Assembly (NCBI RefSeq): GCF_964656455.1
Contig: NC_135719.1
Coordinates: 133,733,284 to 133,797,283, forward strand
Direction of reading: 5' to 3'
Length of the DNA: 64,000 bases
Source of the DNA: Halichoerus grypus
Lineage: Eukaryota; Chordata; Mammalia; Carnivora; Phocidae
The notes under the pieces are model-generated. The model had not been told where the DNA came from, searched no databases, and saw only the letters and a list, made by a program, of their open reading frames with translations. The position numbers and the translations under genes were made by a program. Positions 45,263-57,063 of this stretch are shown here, one piece after another (within the stretch, counting starts at the first letter, position 1; each line of letters begins with the position of its first letter).

Positions 45263-45978
45263 TTACAAAATAATGCAATCACAGATACTGAAAGGGAATG
45301 AGAAAGACCATTTGGTTCATCTGGAAAAAGACAATTTAAAGCATTCATATATGTCTTGAAAACCTCCAGTTGAGGCAACTAAAAAATCCTCAGCCATTAT
45401 CCAAGAGTGTTCATTATGAGGAAGTTCATCATGTTGATAGTGGTTTTCTTAAGTTTACAAAGGAAATTGTTAAGTTTGCAAAGGAAAAAAATATCATGTG
45501 TAATTCATGTGAAGGCCACTTTTAAAGTGTTTAAGTGACTTAGTTAGAATTAAATTAAAATGTGGATTTTACCAGTTGAAAAATGTTTATCCTTGAGAGA
45601 TTTTTCTGAGATGATAGACTAAGTTGTAGTAGAAGTCAAATATTTTGTCTCTCCTTTTCCCTGTCAACCTGGGTCTTAAGAAGCAGTGGAATGGAAGGCA
45701 ATGAGTAGAACTAAACATCAAAACCAGGAGATCCAACAGTGGAGACTAAATATGTAGGGACAGTAATGAAGAAAGTTGGTGAGAATCACAAAAGCTGATG
45801 CTCTTGTTTTGAAATTTGTTTTATCTATGTCTCATTTTTGATTTTCCCTTATTTCTTCCAGAAAAAAAAAAAAATTAAAAAGGGAAGTGGGCTGAATTTG
45901 GGGAAAAACTGTCAGAAACAAAGGAGTCACTGGAAGCAGTTCATGACAAGGAAGAGAGAAATATCCTGCTAATCAAGA
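45263..45978. other. Unique DNA, nothing recognised
   Basis: A tandem echo, 'gtttacaaaggaaattgtta' / 'gtttgcaaaggaaaa', occurs at about 45454-45488. An A-run lies at 45862-45874. Confidence 0.5.
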
Positions 45979-45989
45979 AAGTAAAAACA

Positions 45990-46184
45990 TGGGGCGCAGG
46001 GGTAGCTCAATTGTTAAGCATCTGCCTTCGGCTCAGGTCATGATCCCAGGGTCCTGGGATCGAGCCCCACATTGGGCTCCCTGCTCGGCGGGGAGCCTGC
46101 CTCTCCCACTCTCCCTGCTTGTGTTCCCTCTCTCGCTGTGTCTGTCTCTGTCAAATAAATTTTAAAAAACTTAAAAAAAAAAGT
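45990..46184 (+). mobile_element. Can-SINE, sense
   Basis: Body 'ggggcgcaggggtagctcaa', 'ctgggatcgagccccacatt', then 'tctctcgctgtgtctgtctc', the tail wording that favours an arctoid host. The TSD is aagtaaaaaca (45979-45989 and 46185-46195). Confidence 0.97.
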
Positions 46185-46289
46185 AAGTAAAAACAGTTTG
46201 TAAATAGGGGAATTTAAATTGAGGAATGACCTATTTCTTCATAAATCCCCTTGTTCTGTAAATATGTTATTATTATAATGTCTGTAACC

Positions 46290-46522
46290 TGAGGCACCCA
46301 GGTGGCTCAGTCAGTTAAGCATCCAACTCCTGATTTTGGCTCACGTCATTATCTCAGGGTCATGAGATTGAGCCTGGTGTCAAGCTCCATGCTAGGCATG
46401 GAATCTGCTTAAGATTCTCTCTACTTCTCCCTCTGTACCTCCTCCTACACTCTCTCTCTTTCCCTCTCTCCCTCTCTCCCTTTCTCTCTCCCTCTCTCTC
46501 TCACTTGGGGGAAAAATATCTC
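46290..46522 (+). mobile_element. Can-SINE, sense, older subfamily
   Basis: Opens 'gaggcacccaggtggctcag' and carries the older 'gattttggctcacgtcatta' and 'catgagattgagcctggtgt' variants, with a long (CT)n-rich 3' part (46446-46502). The 19-bp TSD has one mismatch (46271-46289 and 46523-46541). Confidence 0.96.
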
Positions 46523-46802
46523 TATTATAATGTTTGTAACCCATATCTCCCCAGGTTTTACCAGCCTATAGGTATAAATATGCCACTTTCATATGAAGGC
46601 TTACATTAGATGGCTCTTTGCCCTGACATGGCCTGTCCCAACCCTCACATCTAAGTCTACTTAGGAAACTATTCGCTGCTTCCACCAACAGTGTCCTCTA
46701 TAAAAATAAGATTAGTGGCAGATCTAGAACATTCGGGGTGCCGTTCCTAAGTTCTTTTCTGATATGTGATGAAAGCAGGGATGAGGTTTAAAAAGAGTTA
46801 TC

Positions 46803-46989
46803 TTTTTTTTAAGCTTTATTTATTTGAGAGAGAGAGAGAGAGCATGAGCAGGAAGGAAGGGCAGAGGGAGAGGGAGAAGCAGACTCCCCGCTGAGCAGAG
46901 AGATTGACTCGGGGCTTGATCCCAGGTCCCCGGGATCATGACCTGAGCCAAAGGCAGATGTTTAACCAACTGAGCCACCCAGGTGCCCC
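46803..46989 (-). mobile_element. Can-SINE, antisense
   Basis: Reads 'aagctttatttatttgagag' through 'cctgagccaaaggcagatg' to 'gagccacccaggtgcccc'. The flanks 'taaaaagagttatc' and 'taaaaagctatc' are an imperfect TSD. The + strand frame 46904-47098 is mostly SINE translation. Confidence 0.97.
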
Positions 46990-47004
46990 TAAAAAGCTAT
47001 CTCT

Positions 47005-49929
47005 TATACCCTGTCATCTTCAGTGCTACAAATTTAGTCAGAGGTACAACTTCAAAAGCCCTCTCTCCAAAGAGCATAAAACCAATCCTTCAGACTAAAA
47101 GCTCTCATGCTATTCTCTTGTATCATCTTCCCTTCCCCTCCCAAAACACAAAGACAGATTTATTTTCTCATCAGAAAACACCAATCAATCAATCTCTCAT
47201 GCATATCATATTGTCCAGATGGATACCTGGGGGGCGGGGAGGGGTATTAATACTTTATCAGCTCTTCCAAAGTTTGGACACTAAATCCTAGTATCTTCCT
47301 AGCTAATAATCTCATGCCACAGTTCTGTTGACCTTGGTCCTATTAGAAAAGGTAGGGAATGATGTACTTTTCAATCCAGAGCTAGACTACTGCAGGTAGG
47401 AACCTGTCTCTTCACATTTTTCATGCCCTTGACACTTGGTTCTTACTATTTTTCTGTCATATTTGGTGAGAGGTAGTTTTACTTCTTTTCTAGCTCCAGT
47501 GGCAAAACTTGGGCTTCAAGATGGTCTCTTTAGGAGTCATTCCAATGATGACTGCAATGATAAAATCCTGTTTTGCTTTTCAGTAATTAAGGATTAGGAT
47601 CTCAGCTTTAGAAATGTCCACAGTAAAGGAAAAAAATGAATGTCATATAAGCCAGCAAAAGTTTGAAAAAGTTAATTGACTAAAATGTGGTTTATCTGGT
47701 TCTTGAGCAGAAATGGAGCAATGATTCTTTCTTTCCTGCCTCCATCTTTTCTCTTAAACTTGACACAGCTTCCAGCCAAGTAACTCATGATTCAGACTAG
47801 CCCCTCTCTTTTTCGGATATCAGTAATTATAATGACAGGTGGCCCACTAGACTATGTTGCTAGACATAGTTCTATAACTATTTTGGCTCACTTACTTGGG
47901 TTTATGCTGAAAATGTACTTTTTCCATAAAAGAATGGGCAAAGACTAATGGTTAATTTAGCTATATACACACATAAAATCATATCCAGGGGATTATCTAT
48001 GGAGATGGAAATAGAAATAGATGAAAAGGAGATTTGTAGTTGATCCTACTGCAATAGGTCACAAAAGAATTCAAAGCCAAGCACACTGGGCTTTGGAAGT
48101 TAATCCCCTGATTGACGGAGGGCGGGGGGAGAATAAGATGTCCATGGAAGGGATTTAAGACCAAGAACTTGGATAGGACACTGGGGGAAGGAACACTGCT
48201 TATTAAAGAGAACTGTGTAGTGATCTATATGCCATAAATTCACTATGCTTCCCTGTAAGTTAGCAGCCAGCTGCCATGTTTGGTGCTACACTGGAATAGG
48301 CCTGAGGACTAGGAGAAGAATTGAGGTTGCTGCTTCACGTGAATGCAGATTTTCTCATTTTGACTATTTTGACGTATTAATAAAGTTGCCTTGATCTTCA
48401 ATCTAAAGTAGGGTTCAAGTTACCTTACCTCTACAGAGCTATGGATGTTGAATGGAGACATGAAAGTAAAAATATGTTCCCCTATGGTGAGCATTAAATA
48501 GCATTTATTATTTTATATGGCAATCAGGAAAAGTGATGTGTATAATTTTAGTTATGTTTTGTAATATTTTACCTATTATATATTCTCTAAAAATGCTCTA
48601 CTTTGCTCCTCACAACCTTGCCATTCAATGCAAATTTATAAATGTAATCTATAACTCCTAGAAAATGCCTGATTTTGGTCACTAAAAACCCTCTTCTCTA
48701 TCAATATACATGATTCTAGTACTGCACTGCCCTAGTCAAGGAGAAAACTTCATTGTTTATTCCAGAAACAACAGTTTAGTGGTTGGGGGACTAATGTCTG
48801 AGCAACACATTGTTGTTATAGGTCAGAATTTTATAGGACCTCTAGGCTCCAAAAGAACAGCTAATAAAAATTTTCCCTTTCTAACATACAATATAAACAC
48901 CTGAAGTCATCTTTTTGGAGTAAAAGTATTACATAAATATTAGAACCATATTAATAAGTTTCTAGTGCACATGCCTGCCACATGCTTGTGCATATAGACT
49001 TTTTTTTAACCAGTGAACAGATTCAGACTCAAAAATGCAATTTCTTTATTAAAATGAAGTTTATTGTTTCTTATTGTGAATGGTAATAATTTTTTTGTAG
49101 ATATTTGGAAAATACTAAAAAAATCAGTCTTTGATCTACTTTTCAAAGGCCCCACCTGTTACCTATATGATCCATTTTCTAGAGAGTTGACTTTCTTAGA
49201 CATTCTCTCACTGAGACTATGCTGGTTCAAATCGTCACCTTAAGCTTAAGATATCAACACAGCTCTTATTTGCTCTCCCTTCTGGGGGTATTGCCATTCT
49301 AAACCAGCCTACATATGCACAAAAGAGCATTTCTAAAAGGATGTTAGTGGCTAGTCCCCTCCTTTGGTCTTGGACTAAATAGTGGAAAATGAAGGGTTTA
49401 GGCAGGAAAATCACAAAAAAATATGGATGGATGTCTTTGTTGGTATTTTGTTTTCCAAAAAAGATCATAAGAGGCTGTATACATTATGACAATCTCTGAT
49501 TTGAACAGGTAGTTCTCTGATATTTGGTACAAAATGAATTTGATTATTTGCAAAGCATGGAACTAAGTAGACCAAGGTGTAATTTAAAATGTAGACCAGT
49601 TGGCTTCATTGAGCAATAGCAAAAGCCTACATCTCATGGTCATAAACTTTACCCTGACATCTAGAGAAACACCTTTCAAACATCTGCTGCTATTCCAAAG
49701 GAAGCCAGGGAGAAAAAAAGCATACTGATCAAAGATGCAAATCCTACTTCCCTGTTGGAAAGTCACTTTGAGGATATATGCCACCATCAGCAGGCAGCAT
49801 CAAAGCTGGATCTAAGTCATCACACAGTGGGTCTAAAAGAGAATTGAAGCAAGCAAGTTTCATGAAGTGCTACAGATAGTATATGATTAAAAATCTCTAT
49901 ATAGATAGATGGGCTTAGCAACAAAAGAT
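47005..49929. other. Unique DNA; unclassified G-rich segment at 48040-48440
   Basis: About 2.9 kb with no nameable transposon. The segment 48040-48440 is richer in G ('ttgacggagggcggggggag' near 48112) and ends with 'aataaagttgccttgatc' (about 48379), a polyadenylation-signal-like stretch. It could be a diverged LTR or processed insertion. Frames at 46983-47291, 48710-48904 and 49235-49787 have no domain features. Confidence 0.4.
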
Positions 49930-50250
49930 TGTGGCTCCTGAATGTTCACTGCAGAGATCATCCTGCCTCTCTACTTGAAATTCACCAATGGCTCTTCATT
50001 TCCTACAAAGTACAATGTTCTTAGTATAATATATAATGCCTGCCACATCCTATTTCTCATCTATCTCTCCAGCTTCATCTTTCACTGTTCACATTTAATT
50101 CCAAAATGATTTCAGTTCTCTGAATGCATGACACTGCAACCTGCCTTTGCATTTTTACTCATGTTGTTGCTTCATTAGCTCTCCTTTAAGAATCAGGCCA
50201 GTTGCCACTGTCTCCTGCAAGTCTTCCTTGATATTCCACCTACAGTGGAT
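49930..50250 (+). mobile_element. L2 LINE 3' region, sense
   Basis: Landmarks: 'accaatggctcttcatttcc', 'tacaaagtacaatgttctta', 'ctatctctccagcttcatct', 'ccttgatattccacct'. Diverged and non-coding. Confidence 0.65.
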
Positions 50251-50427
50251 ATTGATGGTGTCCTACCCAAATGCCCTTTATTGCCAGTATACTGGCAACT
50301 GTCCTCTGCTGGCATGTTGGACCATCACGACTCACAGTTGCACTCTCCTTTGGAAAATTTTCTTCAGCCAAATGAGAGCCATTTTTCCCTACAGAAAGAT
50401 ACAGCAACCTGCAGCTAGCCTATAGCT

Positions 50428-50612
50428 CAAATCCAAGCCACCACCTGTTTCTGTGAATAACTGGAACACAGCCAAGCTCATTTGTTTACACACTGTTTTT
50501 CACACTACAATGGTAGAGTAGCTGCAACAGATACTAAATGGCCCCAAAAGCCTAAACCATTATTTATATTTTTACCAAAAAAATTTTGATGATCCCTAGA
50601 GCATACAAAACG
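50428..50612 (-). mobile_element. hAT-type MITE (MER1 group), antisense
   Basis: 'caagccaccacctgtttctg', 'ctggaacacagccaagctca', 'gtagagtagctgcaacagat' and 'ggccccaaaagcctaaacca' match, in order, the complement of a common mammalian hAT MITE. It ends with a decayed 'ttttgatgatccct' terminus. Subfamily unassigned. Confidence 0.65.
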
Positions 50613-51779
50613 TGGGAAAGATTGTGTTGTAATTCATGCTCCAGAGCTAGTTTCTCATAGGATCATACTAAAGCCGAGCTCCAGCCAAGACATTACTCTT
50701 TAGCTTTTCCCCCTGTCCTATTCTGCTTCCTTCATTCCTTTCCTGAGAACACTCTTTGAATAAATCATTTAAATATGATTCACTGATCCAAATCCTACTT
50801 TTAGGAAACCTGACCTAAGACAGTACCTGAAGTAGGTGGCAGACATTAAGGATGGGATTCTGGAGTTGATTTCTTGCTGGAGGGATAGCAATCATGGCCT
50901 CCTTACTGGCTGTGAGAGGAGTTTCAATTGTTTTTTCATCCCTTACATATTGCAGCTGTGTGATTTCTAGGCTAGGACTTTCCCATGTGTGCTGGGATGG
51001 GAACAGATGGAAAAGGATGCATTGACTGGTGCAGTATTTTGGGTATAATGGGAGATGAAGTAGAAATAGCAAGCATATATGGAACTGGGTAGCTATCTCT
51101 ATGAATCACTGACTCCATGAAAAGAAAAAAAAAGAAGAATAACAAGATCTATTAATCAACAACCTAAAACATAATGTGAGAGTCAAGAGTCCTTAGATTC
51201 ACTAAGAATCCATCTCCTGCAGGAAGAGACCATGCATAGCTGAAGATTAGGCACAGCTGAAGATCAGAGATGCTAAATTCTCAGCCAGGGCAAGTCTACT
51301 ATGCTAAAATCGGGGCTCTGGTAGGAAAAGAGAGGACTTGGAGACAGATACAGAGATATCTGGGAAGGAGAACTTTTTATATTCAATGACATTGAATCTC
51401 CAGTTTCTCCCAAATCCTCTGGGCCTGGTGAAGTAGCCCATGCCCCTTACTGGAAGAAATAGTCCTCCCTTTTGCTTGATGATTACACAAAAGCCTCAAA
51501 TACGCCAGTGCCTTTCAGGACAACATTTACTCTCCTAGGGATCGGTTACCATCTCACCTCCTGGACAGCATATTCATAATCAGAGTCACATCTCAGAAAT
51601 CAACTGAGGACTTCCTGGGCCTATTACAGGAAGGAAGAAGTTATTTGCCAAGGAGCAGTAGGACTGGCCAGCATGTATGCCAAGGGATCCAGAAGGAACC
51701 TCAGGAGTAGATTCTGAGGGTGCTGTTTCAAAGCAAGTGGAGAGAACAGTATATTAATGCCTGATAAGGGAGAGTTAAT
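50613..51779. other. Unclassified DNA, possibly ERV-derived in part
   Basis: Less A+T-rich than its surroundings. The terminal phrase 'aacctgacctaagacagtac' (about 50808) is typical of old LTR/L1-associated repeats. From about 51200 the composition and lack of other families would fit upstream ERVL/MaLR internal sequence leading into the pol relic, but this is not demonstrated. Confidence 0.3.
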
Positions 51780-52065
51780 TGATATATGGCCACTAGCAAG
51801 GGTCCTGTGTTATATGTAACACACTATTGGCATGGTCCCATTGGCTTGGCTGATTGGCCAGTGACCTGGCTGGAAGAGCAATATTGGAGAAGTCAGCAAC
51901 AAGGAGATCTGGGAAAGATGCATGTGGGCACAAAGGATGAGTTTCATTGCACTGAACATCAATGCCCAACAGAGAAGACCCACTGCAGAAATGGTACTAA
52001 ACCAAGTGAACAGAATGAGACAACTTCTTAATTTGGCTAACTATTGGCCACACAATGAATTTTTG
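51780..52065 (+). mobile_element. ERVL/MaLR-like pol relic, sense
   Basis: Two overlapping frames (51786-52031 and 51922-52164) each carry part of a pol-like reading: a stretch with repeated Gln and GDLGK in the first, then NINAQQRRPTAE and NQVNRM in the second, resembling the C-terminal RNase H side of ERVL/MaLR pol. A frameshift separates them. It is an old, broken endogenous copy with no flanking LTR identified and no coding ability. Confidence 0.5.
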
Positions 52066-52130
52066 CAAAGAGTAGCCATTGTTAAGGAGGTAGTATTATG
52101 TAAAGTGTTCTTATCACATACATATGCAGA

Positions 52131-52158
52131 CACACACACATACACATGCATACACAAA
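52131..52158. repeat. Short CA-rich run
   Basis: Imperfect (CA)n with two TA steps. Confidence 0.8.
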
Positions 52159-52204
52159 GAATAATAATAACAAATAAGAAGGGGAAAAAACTTTTAAAGG
52201 TTAT

Positions 52205-52334
52205 AGATGGCATAGTATAGTGATGGTTTCACAGGTGTATACTTATTTCTAAACTCATCAAATGGTATACATTAAATACGAATAGCTTTGTTTTTATATC
52301 AATCACACCTCAATAAAGTGGCTTAAAAAAATAG
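52205..52334 (+). mobile_element. L1M 3' terminus, sense
   Basis: 'gtgatggtttcacaggtgta', 'aaactcatcaaatggtatac', 'atatcaatcacacctcaata' followed by 'aagtggcttaaaaaaa' is the characteristic L1MA/L1MB 3' end with its poly(A) remnant. Strongly 5'-truncated. Confidence 0.85.
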
Positions 52335-53517
52335 AGGGAAAGAGAGAAAGAGAGTGGCCCTGGTAGCAGAGATGGAGATAAGCACTGTTTCAACAACACG
52401 AGGAATCTCTCACCAGGTCTGAGATGCTACAGTGAAAGCAGAAAAATACCCATACCACCATCTTCCACACACACTGCCATATTTATAATGATGTTTTAAT
52501 TGGGTGTGTTTAAACATATGAGGAATGCACAATCCAAACCTCTCTAAATATGCCTCTTGCACTGTCCTTGATGCATCTGTGAAAGCTGATTCTCAGCTCA
52601 ATCCTTAACATTTTGCTAATTCCAACAGCCTTAGCCTGAGGCTGCACCATAAAATAAGTCCAGGTTATCTGTTATTTCAGCTTTTCTCTTTGATAATGTA
52701 GCATTTCATAAGGGTAGAATTTTCCTGTAATGAGATACATTTGTGATGAAAGCTTTTGCTATATTTCTGTCTATAGATAATAAATTTAAGAATAAGATCA
52801 TGGGTCCTAGCCTTGAATCTGTGCACAAAATGAAACACAGGGAAGGGGAGAGAGTCTGTTTTTACTAATCATCATTACTCTGTAAAAATGTCAACTCTCC
52901 TCCCATTTTTATCCCATGTGGACTTTATCACAATCTTCTGCCTTTCATTAAATGAGACCCCTGCTTAGTTGTCCTTATGCCCTAAAAATGGGTCATCCAA
53001 GGTCAAGGCTAAATTGTAATGGGGGGCAGAGAAACCGAAGGAAGGCTGCCCTGGATTTACTCCCCTTGAACTAGAAGTTGAAAGGATATCTTGATCAAAG
53101 CAGTAATTTTGGAAGACTCTGAAAATTGGGATGTAATGTTTTCTTTATTGTTTAATCATAAAATGAATCTAGAAATCCACAGTCTTGATATAATGTATGG
53201 CAAAGCTTCTTTCTGAGGTGCAGAACAAAAATTAAGAACTCACAGACCTACTTTTAAAATGTGAATGGAGCATTTTAAGAAGTGTATATTTTGAAGCACG
53301 ATACAGCAGAATATCTCAGAAGAAAACTTCCGTGTTTTGCTAAAAAGTGAGTTCTTAATCATCATCTGAAGTACATTTTCTCCTTTTGAGAATCATTTGG
53401 CTTGAAACTTTATAAAAGGTGTAAATGTAATAAATATCTTTGGATGAGATTTCTCTGTGATTTCCTCTAACACTAAATATTCATGCAAATTCACTCATAT
53501 TTCAAGATTTAGATAAA
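52335..53517. other. Unique DNA, nothing recognised
   Basis: A short GA-rich run at 52332-52355 follows the L1 tail. No gene or nameable repeat. Confidence 0.5.
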
Positions 53518-53705
53518 GCAAAGGTTTTGAAATCAGAATTGATTTTAAATCCCAGCTTTGGAACTGAACTAAATTTTCTGACCTTCAGCTTCCTCATCTC
53601 TAAATGGGGATACTCCACCTTAAAATTGTGCTTTGACTATAAATTGGATGACATACATGAAAGTGCCCAGCACAGAAATGGTAGGTTATCAGTTAATCTT
53701 CATTT
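53518..53705 (+). mobile_element. MIR relic, sense
   Basis: 'aaatcccagctttggaactg', 'ctgaccttcagcttcctcat', 'ctctaaatggggatactcca' and 'gaaagtgcccagcacagaaa' follow the MIR consensus closely for such an old element. The frame 53527-53751 lies inside. Confidence 0.88.
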
Positions 53706-54004
53706 TTTTCTCCTATTATTCTTCTCTTCCTTCCTTTCTTTAGGAAAATAAGAAATAGCATGATTACTGAATTATCAGTGCATGATATGTGTGAATTTTG
53801 CAACATCTTTATAGTTTTTTTAAAATCCAATTTGGACTATGCTTTTTTTTCCTTTTTTTTTTTTTTTACAATATAATCATGCTGAGGTAGATACAAGAAA
53901 TGCATTTTATGTGATATTGAAGTTCAGTTTCTGAAACAAACTAAAAATACCCATATATCAGTAACTTCTTAGGGATTATTGGTTTTTGAAGCAAAGTGCT
54001 ACAA

Positions 54005-54150
54005 CAGAAATTATTTTGGTCTTCAGACAAGGTCTGGCTTTGATTCACAATCTACCGAAACTATTTAGCTTCAGGTTTCTTCTCTGGGAAATAAGCACAA
54101 TACAGTTAGCACTGGACCAAAATGAGTTAATTATAAAAAGTGCTAAGAAA
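54005..54150 (+). mobile_element. MIR relic, sense
   Basis: 'tctggctttgattcacaatc', 'ctatttagcttcaggtttct', 'aaatgagttaattataaaaa' then 'gtgct' agree with MIR order. It lies 300 bp from another MIR in the same orientation. Confidence 0.65.
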
Positions 54151-55377
54151 AAGAATATTAGTTACCACTGAAATAAAAGTTAGCTACCTAAGTGAAAATT
54201 AATTTCTCCACATATATTAATCTAAAGTAGTGATAAGATTATATACTTTTAAAAATTATTAATATTTTACCATTATTTTTAACCTAGTTGCTTCTCTTAC
54301 AGTCTCCCAAGAAGAGTTGGTCAAGCAGGAATGTGAAGGAAAAAAAAAAAAAAAAAAGTATTGTCATTATCTTTACTTTGAGCTCAAGAACTAGTAACAT
54401 ATATTTAAAAATAAGTCATTACATAAAATCAACTGGTCTAATTCTGATTCTTGAGATAGATACAGTCATTTCCATAAACAACAAAACAAAAATGCCAGAG
54501 AAAACCACCATCATATCTTCCCAGAAAACATTAAATTAAATCAAATTTAAATTAAAATTTTCATTTGTATGTATCCATTTATTAGATGATTTTGAGAAAG
54601 TTTCTGTAATATAACCTTAGTTGTTTCGTTTCACCTTTACTTAAGAATCTCAACTGATGCAACATTGACCACTTTAATATCATCAGTAACCTACAGATAG
54701 ATAGATGTCAAATACCTAAACGTAGTTTGCAGTTACTTTTAAGTTCAGTCAGTTTCTCCTCCTGGGCATATGGACACAGAACCAAAAAAATGCCCTTCTG
54801 TAGGCTACTATGAGTCTCCTTTTCTTTCCAGAGTGAGTTGGTGAGGTCAGAAATACTGAGTAGTGTCAAGAGACTTTCATCTCCATTTTGAAGTGCACAC
54901 CTGAGCTGGATCTGTTTATTTAGAATTTTCAGATTCTTTGGGGTTATTTAAGCATACAGAACTAAAACAGAAAAGGAACTAAGGCATATACTTTCCTGTA
55001 AGACATTGGAGAATCAAAATAATAGTTAGCAAGCACAGATGACAGGTCAGGTCTTTGGTTCAAATTTTTCTTTATATAGTCTTCTCACTACATTTCATTT
55101 TTAAATTAAAGTTTGAGATAAATTCAACTTCTATCTAATTTTCTTGCTGAATGTGATAGGAAATGGCTATATCACCTACTAAATGTTGCACTACATTTCT
55201 TGGATAATCCCTAACAAAAGAAATGAGGACCATGGAACAAATTTCTTCAGAGCCTTCTCTGTATGAGAAGTAAGTGGACAACCCTTGTTTAAAAATAAGC
55301 TCTATATGAAAAAATATGTGAACTTTGAGCATCCTGGGAGTCTGGGAGTGGGTTTGGCAGTGTGCTACAAATGTTAT
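54151..55377. other. Unique A+T-rich DNA, nothing recognised
   Basis: An A-run at 54340-54357 creates a Lys-rich frame (54288-54539), which is an artefact. The minus-strand frame 55135-55401 partly overlaps the L1M relic downstream. Confidence 0.5.
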
Positions 55378-55600
55378 GACATGGATGAACAATGAGGACA
55401 TTATGCCAAGATGCTAAGTCATAACAAGACAAACCCTGTATGATTCTACTTACGTGAAATATCTGGAGTAGTCAAAATCAGAGAGACAGAAAATAGAATG
55501 GTGGTTGTCAGAGGTTGAAGATAGAGAGAAATGGGGTGTTGTTTAATGGGTATAAAGTTTCATTTTTGCAAGATGAAAATTGTTCTGGCTTCTCTGAGGG
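55378..55600 (+). mobile_element. L1M 3' region fragment, sense
   Basis: 'acatggatgaacaatgagga', 'tgtatgattctacttacgtg', 'agacagaaaatagaatggtg' and 'ttaatgggtataaagtttca' are the standard ordered landmarks of mammalian L1M 3' sequence. Confidence 0.85.
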
Positions 55601-55800
55601 CCTACTGATCACTTCCCTTTCACATATTAATTTGGGAAATATGATCAACTAGATCTTTGTATTTCACCTTCTATAGTAAAAAAAAAAAAAAAAAAAAACT
55701 TGCCATTTTTTTTTTAAATATTACTCCAGTGCCTAATACTTCTGGAATTTTCCCTAATAGATTTAGTACACCTCTTGCACACCATCTCTCCTCCTGATTC

Positions 55801-55978
55801 ATAGTTTTATTCCTGACTGCACATTAGAATCATGATGAGAGCTTTAATTTTAAAGCTCAGCCTTACACTAGACCATTTGAATCAGAATTGCTAGGGGTCA
55901 GGCCAGGACATTCTCATGTTTAAAAGTCTGATCAGGTGACATATATGCATCCTGTGGTTTGAGAACAACTGGTTTAAG
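55801..55978. mobile_element. MER5A-type hAT MITE
   Basis: 'gactgcacattagaatcatg', 'gagctttaattttaaagctc', 'aatcagaattgctaggggtc' and the terminal 'ggtttgagaacaactgg' match MER5A. An A-run and T-run at 55679-55713 lie just upstream. Confidence 0.82.
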
Positions 55979-56162
55979 CCTTTCCTTATTTTTCCTTCCA
56001 TTTAGTCTTACTTTTCTTTGTCCCATTCCCTCTAGGTCTTATTAAGAAAAAGAGAAATTAATATTTCATTAAACTATTCTTAAGTGTTAATAATTGATAT
56101 TACATAAAAATACTATCTATTCTTAGGGAAAAAAAAAACATAGATATAAACATTTATATTAG

Positions 56163-56370
56163 GGGGTGCCTGGGTGGCTCAGCTGGCTGAGCCTCTCTGA
56201 CTCTTGGTTTCTGCTCAGATCATGATCTAGAGGTCCTGGGATCAAGCCTATGTGGGCTCCGCGCTCAGCAAGGAGTCTGCTGATCTCCCTCACTCTGCCA
56301 CTCCCCCACTCCCACGCATGTGCTCTTACTCTCTGAAATAAATAAATAAATCTTTAAAAATAAATAAATA
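56163..56370 (+). mobile_element. Can-SINE, sense, host of a second SINE
   Basis: Older variant body ('gagcctctctgactcttggt', 'tgggatcaagcctatgtggg') with tail 'gaaataaataaataaatctt' and AAAT units. The TSD (56148-56162 and 56581-56595, 13 of 15 matching) flanks both this SINE and the one downstream, showing that this copy inserted first. Confidence 0.95.
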
Positions 56371-56545
56371 AGTGTGCCTGGGTGGCTCAGTTGGTTAAGC
56401 GACTGCCTTCGGCTCAGGTCATGATCCTGGAGTCCCTGGATCGAGTCCCGCATCGGGCTCCCTGCTCGGCAGGGAGTCTGTTTCTCCCTCTGACCCTCCC
56501 CCGTCTCTCTCGTTCTCTCTCTCTCAAATAAATAAATAAAATCTT

Positions 56546-56580
<35 letters not shown>
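56371..56580 (+). mobile_element. Can-SINE, sense, inserted in another SINE's tail
   Basis: The 'ggagtccctggatcgagtcc' subfamily, as at 39851, with a (AAAT)n tail extended to about 56584. It sits in the AAAT-rich tail of the preceding SINE, so its TSD is made of AAAT units and cannot be delimited. The minus-strand frames at 56265-56611 are SINE translations. Confidence 0.97.
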
Positions 56581-56582
<2 letters not shown>

Positions 56583-56595
56583 ACAATTGTATTAG

Positions 56596-57063
56596 CAAAA
56601 TATAATGACAATTAATGGTAATTGCTTGTATCAGAAAAATGTTATATTCAGTCTTTAACCAAGTGTTTTTTTTTCTTTCTACTTCCCACAAATATGGTAA
56701 AGTTGATTACCTAACACATTCATAATTAAGCCTATCCTAAGATATATATATCAGATGTAGCAGATTTTTGTTATTCTTTTTTAAAAATGGCAAGCATTAA
56801 AATGGGTATGCAATAGCCTTTTCCAAACCATAAAGTCATATTCTTTGGTCAGATAAATTTAGGAGAGCCTGCCTGTTTTAACCCTCTCTTGGAAATTACC
56901 ATTTTCAAAAAGACCCACAAAAATCTCAAAACCAAATAAACAAACACTTATTTGTATATTACTTAGCATTCTCCTTATACACTTCACTATTTTAACCTTT
57001 TATTAAAGTATATCTGAATACTAGTGTTCAGCAGAACACCATTTAGAAAATGTCATTATACAG
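56596..57063. other. Unique DNA, nothing recognised
   Basis: A+T-rich, with no open frame above 60 codons. Confidence 0.5.

Noticed and set aside
46904..47098. Plus-strand frame of 64 codons
   Set aside because: Its first half is the antisense SINE at 46803-46989, and the rest is adjacent unique DNA.
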